The notes under the pieces were generated by a model. The model made no database searches, was not told the DNA's origin, and saw nothing but the letters and a program-made list of their open reading frames with translations. From the NCBI RefSeq assembly GCF_003932715.1, contig NZ_CP020700.1:1758501-1822500 (forward strand): a stretch of DNA of 64,000 nucleotides. Reading direction: 5' to 3'. Source of the stretch: Streptomyces tsukubensis. Its GTDB lineage: Bacteria; Actinomycetota; Actinomycetes; Streptomycetales; Streptomycetaceae. Below are positions 26,340 through 35,814 of the stretch, one piece after another (the stretch's first letter is position 1; the number at the start of each line of letters is the position of its first letter). A program made the translations under genes and the position numbers.

Positions 26340-27047
26340 CTAGAGGGCGGGCGGGGTGATCACGAACCGGGCGTTCACCTGGGCGTGGACGGTCTGGCGA
26401 CGGGGTTCGAGGTCCAGTTCGGGGGCGGCCTCCGCGAGCGCGTACCCCGCACCGCCGGAGCGGCCCGCGGAGGCGATGGAGACGTCGTACGGATGCACCG
26501 AGCCCGCTCCCTCGTCGGCCAGCTCGACCAGGGCGACCGGCCGCGCGTCGAGCGCCTCGGCGTACTCCCGGGCCCGCTTGACCGCTTCCAGTACCGCCTG
26601 CCGCCGGGCCGCGCCGTGCGCGGGGGAATCCGGCCGCAGCTCCCACCAGAGGCCGCTGACGGCGGTCAGCTCCAGATCGCCGAGCCGGCCGGTCAGCTCC
26701 CCGAGAACGGTGAAGTCGGCCACAACGGCGTTGATGTGCACGACACCGTGGTACGTCCTGACCCCGTCGCCCCGGCCCCGCCGGGACAGCTCGGGGGTGA
26801 TGGAGAGCATCCCGGTCTCCAGCTTCTCCACCGACTCCCCGTAGGACCGCAGCAGGTCCAGTGCGGCCTGGTTGCGCCGGGTCAGATCGTCCAGGGCACC
26901 GCGCCGGTCGGCGCCGCGGGCCCTGACCACGACGGTGATCCGGGCGATCTCGGGATCGACCTCCAGCCGGGCCTCGCCGCAGACGGCGACCCGGGGGGTC
27001 TGAGGGGTGCCGTACGGCTGGAACGGTACGGGGGACACCTCGGTCAT
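26340..27047 (-). CDS. SIMPL-domain (DUF541) protein
   Basis: This 235-residue protein has the DUF541/SIMPL fold. The start RVAVCGEARLEVDPEIARITVVVRARG is typical, followed by RRNQAALDLLRSYGESVEKLETG and the C-terminal VHAQVNARFVI. No signal peptide is visible, so this member seems cytosolic, unlike several secreted relatives. The function of bacterial SIMPL proteins is not established; links to stress tolerance have been proposed. The ATG at 27047 yields a short N-terminal leader. It lies between pyk and the monooxygenase gene on the same strand. Confidence 0.85.
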   Translation of the reverse strand: MTEVSPVPFQPYGTPQTPRVAVCGEARLEVDPEIARITVVVRARGADRRGALDDLTRRNQAALDLLRSYGESVEKLETGMLSITPELSRRGRGDGVRTYHGVVHINAVVADFTVLGELTGRLGDLELTAVSGLWWELRPDSPAHGAARRQAVLEAVKRAREYAEALDARPVALVELADEGAGSVHPYDVSIASAGRSGGAGYALAEAAPELDLEPRRQTVHAQVNARFVITPPAL

Positions 27048-27172
27048 GGGGCGGGCTCCTTCGGTACGGCGCGCGGGGGCGCGCTCCGGACGGCGTGCTC
27101 CCAACTCTCCCATCCGGCCCGGGAAACCGCCGCCCGCGGAAAGGGAAGGGGCGCGTGCGGGGTCGGACGGGG

Positions 27173-28561
27173 TCAGATCTGGGCCAGGGGCGTCAGCCGC
27201 CGGTCCTGTCCGGGGATCCGGGGCGCATCGCGCGGTTCCAGGCCGAAGCCGGTGAACGCGGTCCGGTGCGGCAGCCGGTAGGGCTCGCGGCCGGTGAGGG
27301 TGTTGAGGATGCTCGCGCTGCGCCAGGCGGCCGGTCCGGGTCCCGCCGCGTCGGCGCTCTGCACGAACACGGTCCCGGTCACCGACGGGTCGAGGAGCAG
27401 CCGGAAGTCCTCGTCGATCCGGGGCCGGCCCGCGGCGTCCCGCCGCAGATAGGGGTCGAGCCCGGTCAGCACCCGGGCGAGGGGCCGCTCCCGGTAGCCG
27501 GTGGCGAGGACGACGGCGTCGGTGGTGAGCCGGGAGCGGGTGCCCTGCTGGACGTGTTCCAGATGGAGTTCGACGCGGGTGGTGGCGACCCGGCCCGCGG
27601 TGCGGACCCGGACACCGGGGGTGAGCACGGCGTCCGGCCAGCCGCCGTGCAGGGAGCGGCGGTACAGCTCGTCGTGGACGGCGGCCAGGGTGGCCGCGTC
27701 GATGCCCTGGTGCCGCTGCCGCCTGCGGGGTGCCGGTCCGTCGCGGACGTCCTGGGGCAGGGCGTGGAAGTAGCGGGTGTAGTCGGGGGTGAGGTGTTCG
27801 AGGCCGAGTCCGGAGTGCTCTCTCGGTGCGAAGGCCTCGGTCCTGGTGATCCAGTGGAGCCCTTCCCGGCCCTCGGGGCGGGTTCTGAGCAGGTCGAGGA
27901 AGACCTCGGCGCCGGACTGTCCCGAGCCGACGACCGTGATGTGTCCGGCGGCGAGGAGCGTGTCGCGGTGGCGGAGGTAGTCGGCGGAGTGGACGACGGG
28001 GACGGTCGGGGTGTCGGCGAGCGGGCGCAGCGTTTCGGGGACGTACGGTTCGGTGCCGATGCCGACGGCCACGGAGCGGGCGCGGGTACGGCCGGGGGCG
28101 GTGGTCTGCCCGTCGGCGCCGGTCCGGGTGAAGTCGATCTCGAAGAGTTGGTGTTCGGGGTTCCAGCGGACGGCGTCGACCTGGTGGCCGAAGTGGAGAC
28201 CGGGCAGCGCTTCGGCGACCCAGCGGCAGTAGGCGTCGTACTCGGCGCGGTCGATGCGGAACCGCTCCGCCGCGCAGAAGGGGAAGAGCCGGTCGCGGGA
28301 GCGGAGGAAGCGGAGGAAGCTCCACGGGCTGGCCGGGTCGGCAAGGGTGACCAGATCGGCGAGGAACGGCACCCGGAGCGCGGCGTCCTCGACGGGCGGC
28401 CCGCCGGGCCGGCCGAAGTGGGGTCTCTGCTCGTAGAAGGCGGTGTCCAGACCGCCGGGTACGCCGTCGGCGAGAGCCGCGAGGGAGAGGTTGGCGGGGC
28501 CGATGCCGATGCCCACGAGGTCGAGTGCGCCTGGCTGGTCGGGTGCGGGCGTGCCGGTCAT
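27173..28561 (-). CDS. SidA/IucD/PvdA-family N-hydroxylating monooxygenase (lysine/ornithine type)
   Basis: This 462-residue flavoprotein has the family's N-terminal FAD motif GIGIGPANLSLAAL, VPFLADLVTLADPASPWSFLRFL, the NADPH motif VVGSGQSGAEVFLDLL, an LTPDYTRYFHAL segment and the ATGYRERPL motif. Family members hydroxylate the side-chain amine of lysine or ornithine (or related diamines) with NADPH and O2, usually for hydroxamate siderophores. The loop that in lysine/ornithine enzymes usually reads WHPGMLL is here FGRPGGPPVEDA, so substrate preference is uncertain. No siderophore synthetase, acyltransferase or transporter lies nearby, so this is an orphan gene. The start is ATG 28561. Confidence 0.85.
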   Translation of the reverse strand: MTGTPAPDQPGALDLVGIGIGPANLSLAALADGVPGGLDTAFYEQRPHFGRPGGPPVEDAALRVPFLADLVTLADPASPWSFLRFLRSRDRLFPFCAAERFRIDRAEYDAYCRWVAEALPGLHFGHQVDAVRWNPEHQLFEIDFTRTGADGQTTAPGRTRARSVAVGIGTEPYVPETLRPLADTPTVPVVHSADYLRHRDTLLAAGHITVVGSGQSGAEVFLDLLRTRPEGREGLHWITRTEAFAPREHSGLGLEHLTPDYTRYFHALPQDVRDGPAPRRRQRHQGIDAATLAAVHDELYRRSLHGGWPDAVLTPGVRVRTAGRVATTRVELHLEHVQQGTRSRLTTDAVVLATGYRERPLARVLTGLDPYLRRDAAGRPRIDEDFRLLLDPSVTGTVFVQSADAAGPGPAAWRSASILNTLTGREPYRLPHRTAFTGFGLEPRDAPRIPGQDRRLTPLAQI

Positions 28562-29090
28562 CGGGGCCTGCCTTCCACGAGGGCGATCGGTGCGGTCCGA
28601 TCGCGCGGAGTGCCGCGGAGGTCGAGGAAGGGGTCCTGGGCCGGGGCCGTCCCCCGGCGCGTCCGGCCGCTCCGGCTCGTACGGCACGGCCGTGGCGCTG
28701 CTCCTCGGGCCCGTCGGCGGTGCCCCCGGGCCGGGGGCACCGCCGTGCTCAACGACGGGGAGGCCGACTGGTTGCCGGGGCGCACGGCAGCGCCTTGCGG
28801 CGCAGTGCCGGGGTGGCACCCGGCCCCGGGTCCGGAAGCGCGGCTCGGGGCCCCGGCCCGGGGGGCGGACCGCGGCCCGGGGCAACTCGCCCCGGGGCCG
28901 GACCGCAGCCAGGGAGGGCCACCCGGCCCGGGCCCGATCGCGGACCGGAAGGACCACCCCGCCCGGGCCCGATCACGGACCGGAAGGACCACCCCGCCCG
29001 GGCCCGATCGCGGACCGGAAGGACCACCCCGCCCGGGCCCGATCGCGGACCGGAAGGACCACCCCGCCCGGGCCCGATCGCGGATCGGGG
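28562..29090. other. 529-base GC-rich intergenic region with tandem repeats
   Basis: This lies between the monooxygenase start and the pepN stop, both on the minus strand. No credible gene is present; the open frames read through the repeats in cycling frames. The right half consists of 35-bp tandem repeats. Confidence 0.65.
28936..29075. repeat. Four 35-bp tandem direct repeats
   Basis: Units start at 28936, 28971, 29006 and 29041. Each begins GATCGCGGACCGGAAGGACC (GATCACGG in the second unit) and ends in CACCCCGCCCGGGCCC, with only that single mismatch among the four. A diverged partial unit precedes them. The unit length is not a multiple of three, which argues against coding. The CCCGGGCCC core can form hairpins. 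The array sits just beyond the pepN stop codon. Confidence 0.9.
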
Positions 29091-31679
29091 TCAGACCGCG
29101 GCTCCCTCCGTGGCGGCGCGGACCGTCAGCGCACGGCCGAGGTCGTCGAGCCGGTCGGCAAGGCCTCGGCGGAGAGCCGGGGTCACCTCAGGATCGGCGA
29201 GTGCGGCCTCGCCGAGGGCGAGGGTCTCCCCGGACACGGCGTGCGCGGGGAAGGCGTGGCGTCCCGCGGCGGCGGCCAGGGCGGGGCCGCGGCGGGCGGC
29301 CAGCCCGATGACGTCGGTGAAGAAGCGGGGGACGTACTCCCGTACCAGCGCGTCCTGCTCCGGGTGCCAGAAGCCCTGGGCGACCGCGGTGAACAGGTAG
29401 TTCGAGAGGGTGTCGGAGCCGAAGAGGAGGTCCCAGGCGGCGGCCTTGGCCTCGGCGGTCGGCAGAGCGGCGCGGCAGCGGGCGGCGCCCTCCCGGCCGG
29501 TGGCTCCGGGGTCGGCGGCCAGTTCGGCCGCGATCGCCGTGTCGTCGACGGCGCCGAGTACGGCGAGCCGGTGCAGGATCCGCCAGCGCAGTTCGGGGTC
29601 CAGTTCGGGGCCGCCGGTGACGGAGTCGTCGCTCAGCCATTCCCGGATGGTCTCGGGCTGGGAGGTGGCGTCGATGATCTGCCGGACGGCGATCAGGCGG
29701 AGTCCGGCGGCGCTGCCGTCCTCGGTGCGGCGGAGGATGTCGCGGCAGACCGCCCGGATCGTGGCGAGCGCGGCGGGCCGTTCGGCCTCGGGCAGCAGCC
29801 GGTCGGCGATCTCCGTACGGCAGAAGGCGAGGACGCTCTGGACGACGGCGAGGTCGCTCTCGCGCGGCAGATGGGCGCGGGCGGTCTCCAGATAGGCGGC
29901 GGGCGCCAGCTCTCCGTCGCGGACCATGTCGCGGGCGGCGTTCCAGACGACGGCGCGGGTCAGCGGGGAGGGCAGACAGGACAGCGAGGTCCGGACGGTC
30001 TCCCAGGAGACGGAGTCGAAGCGGACCTTGGCGTAGGTGGTGTCGTTCTCGTTGAGGACGACGAGGGAGGGCCGGCGGCCGGTCCTGGGCCCGTCGGGGG
30101 TGTCGCCCGCGGGGACGTCGGTGTCGAAGCGGTCGCGGAGGACGAGCCGGGCCGGGTCGACGGGGTCGGTGTCGTACGCGGCGACCGCGACGCGGTGGGG
30201 GCGGCTGCCGTCGCGGGTGATGCCCAGGGTCCAGCTGCCGCTCTCGTCGGTGACGGCGGGCCGTAGGGTGTCGACGCCGCTGGTGCGCAGCCAGGATTCG
30301 GCCCAGGCGTGCACGTCGCGCTCGGTGGCGCGGGCGAGGGAGTCGATGAAGTCGGCGAGGGTGGCGTTGCCGAAGCGGTGCCGGGCGAAGTGGAGGTTGA
30401 TCCCGGCGAGGAAGTCCTTCTCGCCCATCCAGGCCACGAGCTGGCGCAGGGCGGAGGCGCCCTTGGCGTAGGAGATGCCGTCGAAGTTGAGCAGCGCGGA
30501 GGCGGTGTCGGGGACGGCCTCGGCGTCGGGGGCGACGGGGTGGGTGGTGGGCCGCTGGTCGGCCTCGTACCCCCAGCGCTTGCGGTTGGCCGCGAAGTCG
30601 GTCCAGGTGTCGGTGAAGCGGGTGGCTTCGGTGAGGGTCTGGTAGCCCATGTACTCGGCGAAGGACTCGTTGAGCCAGATGTCGTCCCACCAGGTGAGGG
30701 TCACCAGGTCGCCGAACCACATATGCGCCATCTCATGGGCGACGACCATGGCCCGGGTCTGCCGCTCGGTGTCGGTGACGGCGGAGCGGAAGACGAACTC
30801 GTCGCGGAAGGTGACCAGACCGGGGTTCTCCATCGCGCCCGCGTTGAACTCGGGGACGAAGGCCTGGTCGTACGAGTCGAAGGGGTACGGCTCCTCGAAC
30901 TTCTCGTGGTAGCGGTCGTAGCACTGGCGCGTGATCTCGAAGAGTTCGTCGGTGTCGGTGTCGAGGTGCTCGGCGAGGGAGCGGCGGCAGTGCAGGCCGA
31001 AGGGGAGACCGGCGTGCTCGGTGCGTACCGAGTGCCAGGGTCCGGCGGCGACGGCGACGAGGTAGGTGGAGATCGGCGGGGTGGGGGTGCAGGTCCAGAC
31101 GCCGTCGCCCTGGTGGGTGGCGATGCCGTTGCCGAGGACGGTCCAGCGTTCGGGGGCGGTGACGGTCACCTCGAACACGGCCTTGAGGTCGGGCTGGTCG
31201 AAGGCGGCGAAGACGCGCTGGACGTCGTCCATGAAGAGCTGGGTGTAGACGTACGTCTCGCCGTCACCGGGGTCGGTGAAGCGGTGCATGCCCTCGCCGG
31301 TGCGGGAGTAGCGCATATCGGCCTCGACGGCCAGCTCGTGCTCTCCGGCGGCGAGTCCGGGCAGCGGATAGCGGTTGCCGTCGAGGGCCGTCGGGTCGAG
31401 CGGCTCCCCGTCGAGGGTGATGGAGCGCAGGGCGGCCGGCTTCAGCTCGACGAAGGTGTCCCCGGCGGTCCTGGTGGTGAACCGTATGACGGTCCGCGAC
31501 CCGAAGAGCTCCTCCTCCGCGGTGCCCGCCGTGCCCCCGCCGCCCGTTCCCGGCTCCTGTCCGGTGCCGGGTGCGGCGGCACGCGCGGTCAGGTCGAGAC
31601 CGATCGTGTAGTGGTGGACATCGAGGAGGCGGGCTCGGTTCCGGGCTTCGTCACGCGTCAGTACGGGCATGGAGGCCAT
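29091..31679 (-). CDS. pepN: Aminopeptidase N, M1 zinc metallopeptidase
   Basis: PepN removes N-terminal residues from peptides in the cytosol. The 862-residue protein has GAMENPGLVTF (exopeptidase motif) and the zinc site HEMAHMWFGDLVT followed by the third ligand Glu in WLNESFAEYMG. The catalytic Tyr region and the long helical C-terminal ERAP-like domain ending in LGRALTVRAATEG are also present. The length is typical for actinobacterial PepN. The start is ATG 31679 (MASMPVLTRDEA); ATG 31670 three codons later is an alternative, and neither has a strong ribosome binding site. Confidence 0.95.
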   Translation of the reverse strand: MASMPVLTRDEARNRARLLDVHHYTIGLDLTARAAAPGTGQEPGTGGGGTAGTAEEELFGSRTVIRFTTRTAGDTFVELKPAALRSITLDGEPLDPTALDGNRYPLPGLAAGEHELAVEADMRYSRTGEGMHRFTDPGDGETYVYTQLFMDDVQRVFAAFDQPDLKAVFEVTVTAPERWTVLGNGIATHQGDGVWTCTPTPPISTYLVAVAAGPWHSVRTEHAGLPFGLHCRRSLAEHLDTDTDELFEITRQCYDRYHEKFEEPYPFDSYDQAFVPEFNAGAMENPGLVTFRDEFVFRSAVTDTERQTRAMVVAHEMAHMWFGDLVTLTWWDDIWLNESFAEYMGYQTLTEATRFTDTWTDFAANRKRWGYEADQRPTTHPVAPDAEAVPDTASALLNFDGISYAKGASALRQLVAWMGEKDFLAGINLHFARHRFGNATLADFIDSLARATERDVHAWAESWLRTSGVDTLRPAVTDESGSWTLGITRDGSRPHRVAVAAYDTDPVDPARLVLRDRFDTDVPAGDTPDGPRTGRRPSLVVLNENDTTYAKVRFDSVSWETVRTSLSCLPSPLTRAVVWNAARDMVRDGELAPAAYLETARAHLPRESDLAVVQSVLAFCRTEIADRLLPEAERPAALATIRAVCRDILRRTEDGSAAGLRLIAVRQIIDATSQPETIREWLSDDSVTGGPELDPELRWRILHRLAVLGAVDDTAIAAELAADPGATGREGAARCRAALPTAEAKAAAWDLLFGSDTLSNYLFTAVAQGFWHPEQDALVREYVPRFFTDVIGLAARRGPALAAAAGRHAFPAHAVSGETLALGEAALADPEVTPALRRGLADRLDDLGRALTVRAATEGAAV

Positions 31680-32060
31680 GCTGCCTGATGGGGGGCGGTT
31701 CGCACACGGGGTGGGTGTTGCGCTCTGAGCGCACGGGCCCGGGAGTGCGCTTCGGGGGCGGCCGGGGGCGGTGCGGGGTGCGGCCGGGGGCTGCGACTCC
31801 GCGGCCCCAGGGGCTCTATGGCGTGAAATCGCCGTTTGCTGTTGTATGCAGGACGGCATTACTCGGCTTATCCCGCCGTAATACGCGTCCGGCCGTATTC
31901 ATCGGCGGGGAGCACGCCCGAGCGTTCCGACCGCGAACGCGGAATGCGGGGATAAGCCTGAAGCACCGATGCCTCGGGTAGGTCATCGCCGGCCGGGAAA
32001 AGCCCGGCACCGTTCGACCGTGACAACGGATTGCACTCGTCCCCGAAAAGGAGAACCAGC
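31680..32060. other. Divergent intergenic region, pepN / small secreted protein
   Basis: These 381 bases hold the promoters of the two divergent genes. The half nearest the small secreted gene (about 31820-32050) is less GC-rich than average. I see no further gene or clear promoter consensus. Confidence 0.5.
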
Positions 32061-32378
32061 ATGGTTGTTCGCAGGCTGCTCGCAGGCGCAGGTGTCGGAG
32101 CCCTGGTCGCCTTCGGCGCACTGGCCGTTCCGGCGCAGGCAGCGCCGGTCCAGGCGGCCCCGGTGGCCCAGGTCGCCCCGGCGGCGTTGCCGGACGTGGG
32201 GATTCTGTCCTGTCCGAACGGGGCACCCGCGGCGGCGCCGGGCTTCCGCTGTCTGTCGTCGTACACATCGAACGCGGAGTGCGTCCGGGGGGTTGCCCGC
32301 AATATCGAAGTCACTCCGGCGACCGAGGGCTACTGCACCTACTACAACGGCCGCTACTGGGGCTTCGTCAACCACTGA
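32061..32378 (+). CDS. Small secreted protein with four cysteines
   Basis: This 105-residue protein begins MVVRRLLAGAGVGAL. It has a clear Sec signal peptide cleaved after AQA (residue 27), an A/P/V-rich spacer (28-48) and a compact region with cysteines at 51, 64, 74 and 92 ending YYNGRYWGFVNH, suggesting two disulfides. I do not recognise the family. AAAAGGAG precedes the ATG at a good distance, so it should be well translated. A strong hairpin follows the stop. It is probably exported as a small disulfide-bonded protein; inhibitor, toxin or wall protein are all possible. Confidence 0.8.
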   Translation: MVVRRLLAGAGVGALVAFGALAVPAQAAPVQAAPVAQVAPAALPDVGILSCPNGAPAAAPGFRCLSSYTSNAECVRGVARNIEVTPATEGYCTYYNGRYWGFVNH

Positions 32379-32392
32379 GCCCCGAGCCGAAA

Positions 32393-32419
32393 GGCCCCGG
32401 ACCGTGGCGGTCCGGGGCC
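32393..32419. terminator. Terminator after small secreted protein gene
   Basis: GGCCCCGGACC (32393-32403) pairs perfectly with GGTCCGGGGCC (32409-32419) around a 5-base loop, 14 bases after the stop. It may also serve the convergent chorismate mutase gene. Confidence 0.85.
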
Positions 32420-32511
32420 CCATTCACGATCACCGGAAATCGACGGAAAAGGAAATGTGCCCGATACAGGTCCGAGGCGTCCTTGTTTCCCCGGAGTTCA
32501 CCTCGGAATCT

Positions 32512-32844
32512 TCACTCGACGGCGGTGCCGTCGGCCGGGGAATCACCCGCGATCTGCTCGTGGTGGCGGATGACCTCGGCAATGATGAAGTTCAGCAGCT
32601 TCTCGGCGAAGGCCGGGTCCAGTTTCGCCGATTCGGCGAGTTCGCGGAGGCGCTGGATCTGGCGGGCCTCACGGGCCGGGTCGGCCGGGGGCAGCTGGTG
32701 GCGGGCCTTGAGATGGCCGACCTGCTGGGTGCATTTGAACCGTTCGGCAAGCATATGGACCACGGCCGCGTCGATATTGTCGATGCTGCCCCGCAGGCGG
32801 TCCAGTTCGGCCCGGACGTTCTCGTCGATGTCGCTGGTGGTCAT
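32512..32844 (-). CDS. Chorismate mutase (AroQ type)
   Basis: This 110-residue, all-helical protein has LDRLRGSIDNIDAAVVHMLAERFKCTQQVGHLKA, with the conserved Arg in the first helix, the Lys of the second (HLKA), and Q/E residues in the last helix (LLNFIIAEVIRHHE). It converts chorismate to prephenate for phenylalanine and tyrosine synthesis. It is a monofunctional, unregulated, cytosolic form; no signal peptide. It is convergent with the small secreted gene, and the secreted trypsin gene lies upstream. Confidence 0.9.
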   Translation of the reverse strand: MTTSDIDENVRAELDRLRGSIDNIDAAVVHMLAERFKCTQQVGHLKARHQLPPADPAREARQIQRLRELAESAKLDPAFAEKLLNFIIAEVIRHHEQIAGDSPADGTAVE

Positions 32845-32937
32845 GGTCGTCGAGCTTACGCGGGGCCGGACGGGGGCGGCCCGGGGCGTTCAGGGTGCGG
32901 ACGGAAGGCCCCGGGCGGGGGGACGGGGTGTACGGGA

Positions 32938-32974
32938 GGGGCGGGCGGGACCCCGGAAGGCCGCCGCCCGCCCC
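32938..32974 (-). terminator. Terminator after the secreted trypsin gene
   Basis: GGGGCGGGCGG (32938-32948) pairs with CCGCCCGCCCC (32964-32974), an 11-bp all-GC stem 18 bases past the protease stop. Confidence 0.7.
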
Positions 32975-32992
32975 GTAGCCGTACCCCGGTCG

Positions 32993-34086
<1,094 letters not shown>

Positions 34087-35007
34087 GTGGTGGCGAAGGA
34101 CGGAGTGGGCAGCAGGGACGGCGGCCCGGTCGTTCATGGATTCCCGCACCTCGACACCGTGCGCGCGGCGATCACCGCCCTGCACCGCAGGCTCTCCCCC
34201 GAAGCACTGGGCCGCTACGCCCCCAGCGTCCTCCCGGCCGATGTCGCCTTCGCCGACGCCGACGACCTCCATCTGGGGACCCAGCGGATCGCCCGGGCGC
34301 TGGTCCGGCATCTGAAGCTGCCGGACGCCCGGATGATCGTCGGCTTCCGGGAGATGGAGTACGCGGCGAGCGTCGAACTCACCGCGGGCCCGGAGTACTT
34401 CATCGAGCTGAACAACCGCTTCCGGACCCACCGCCGGGACATCGGGGCGGCCCTGGCCCACGAGGTCACCCATGTCCTGCTGCACCGGCTGGGCCTGTCC
34501 TTCCCCGGCACCGGCGACAACGAGATCCTCACGGACACCGTGACCACGTATCTGGGCGCGGGCTGGCTGCTGCTGGACGCGTTCCGCGAGGACGCGGTCT
34601 CCCGGCAGAAGCTCGGCTATCTCACCCCGGAGGAGTTCGGCTACGTCCTCGCCAAGCGGGCGCTGGTCTTCGACGAGGACCCGTCGCCGTGGTTCACCTC
34701 CCCGCAGGGGTACACCGCGTACACCCGCGGCCGTGACCGGGCCCGGCGCGACGCCAACAGACCGCCGCTCACCGCCGCGGGCTGGACCGGCCGCCACCGC
34801 TATGCCCGCGACCGGCGGTACGCGCGCGAGCATCCGTCGGCCGGGGCCCCGGGATCGGGCGCCTACGCCTTCGAGCACGGGCCGGACGGCGGAATGCGGG
34901 TCTCCTTCCCCTGCCCCACCTGCCACCAGCGGATCCGTCTCCCGGTCCGGGGGCGGGTCAGGGCCCGCTGCGGGCTCTGCCGCACGATTCTCGAATGCGA
35001 GACCTGA
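34087..35007 (+). CDS. HExxH putative metalloprotease with C-terminal zinc ribbon
   Basis: I do not recognise a named family. The 306-residue protein has the zinc-peptidase-like motif HEVTH within AALAHEVTHVLLHRLGLSF and acidic residues (DNEILTDTVTTYL) where a third ligand could lie. The C-terminus has a CPTC and CGLC pair (about residues 278-300), a probable structural zinc ribbon. There is no signal peptide. The GTG at 34087 follows GAGGGGTAGGG; a second GTG is the next codon. A cytosolic metal-dependent peptidase is the best guess. The divergent neighbour is a secreted trypsin, and an ankyrin gene follows. Confidence 0.7.
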   Translation: MVAKDGVGSRDGGPVVHGFPHLDTVRAAITALHRRLSPEALGRYAPSVLPADVAFADADDLHLGTQRIARALVRHLKLPDARMIVGFREMEYAASVELTAGPEYFIELNNRFRTHRRDIGAALAHEVTHVLLHRLGLSFPGTGDNEILTDTVTTYLGAGWLLLDAFREDAVSRQKLGYLTPEEFGYVLAKRALVFDEDPSPWFTSPQGYTAYTRGRDRARRDANRPPLTAAGWTGRHRYARDRRYAREHPSAGAPGSGAYAFEHGPDGGMRVSFPCPTCHQRIRLPVRGRVRARCGLCRTILECET

Positions 35008-35030
35008 GGCCCCTCTCCTAACCTCGGCGT

Positions 35031-35759
35031 ATGACGGAACTGCTCACGGCGGTGTACGAGGGCGATGCGGACGCGGTCGCCGGGCTGCTGGCGGCGGGGG
35101 CGCCCGCGGATTCCTCCGACGAGGAGGGCACGACCGCGCTGTATCTGGCGGCCGTCCTGCTCGGTGACGTACGCCTCGTCCGTCCGCTGCTGGCGGCGGG
35201 CGCCGATCCGGAGCGACCGGGCGGCGACGGCGCGCTGCCGTTGTGCGGGGCCGCCGTTCACGGTGGTACGGAGGTGGTCCTGGCCCTGCTGGCGGCGGGT
35301 GCCCGGCCGGACGGGCGCGAGTCGGACGGCTGGACTCCGCTGGCCTGGGCGGTCCGCAACGGCCATGTGCCGGTGGTACGGATCCTGCTGGAGCACGGCG
35401 CCGATCCGTCGCTGCCCGCCCCCGACGGCACCCTCCCCCTGGTCGCCGCGGCGATCCGCGGTTCGGTCGGCACCGTACGCGCGCTGCTGGACCGGGCCGC
35501 CCCCGGCCGTACCGCGGCCCTCGCCGAGGCCCGCGCCCGCCGGGACCGCGATCCGGAGGCCGAGCTGCGCGCTGCGCTCCTCGCACGGTACGACGAACCC
35601 CTCGCCACCAGGACCCGGCGGGTGCCGGGAGACGACGGTGTGACGGTCGTCGTCGAACTCCTCCGGAACGGCAACCTCGTCGCGAGCGACGAGTGCGGGA
35701 CGGGCCATGCGGAGATCGCCGCGCTGCTGGAAGCCGCGGACCGAACGGCCGAGGACTGA
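35031..35759 (+). CDS. Ankyrin-repeat protein
   Basis: This 242-residue protein has about four to five ankyrin repeats in its first 165 residues, with recognisable segments such as EGTTALYLAAVLL, GALPLCGAAVHGG, DGWTPLAWAVRNGHVPVVRILLEHGADP and DGTLPLVAAAIRGS. The C-terminal 75 residues include an R/E-rich helix and a beta-rich end. Ankyrin repeats bind proteins, and no catalytic motif is seen. It follows the HExxH gene by 23 bases on the same strand and may be cotranscribed with it, so it could be a partner. Confidence 0.85.
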   Translation: MTELLTAVYEGDADAVAGLLAAGAPADSSDEEGTTALYLAAVLLGDVRLVRPLLAAGADPERPGGDGALPLCGAAVHGGTEVVLALLAAGARPDGRESDGWTPLAWAVRNGHVPVVRILLEHGADPSLPAPDGTLPLVAAAIRGSVGTVRALLDRAAPGRTAALAEARARRDRDPEAELRAALLARYDEPLATRTRRVPGDDGVTVVVELLRNGNLVASDECGTGHAEIAALLEAADRTAED

Positions 35760-35814
35760 AGGGGCTGCGGGTTGAGGGGGCCGCGGGCTCCCCGGGCCAC
35801 CTCGCGGCGCGGCC

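Noticed and set aside
28936..29075. CRISPR array
   Set aside because: The 35-bp units are contiguous with no unique spacers and no cas genes are nearby; it is a simple tandem repeat.
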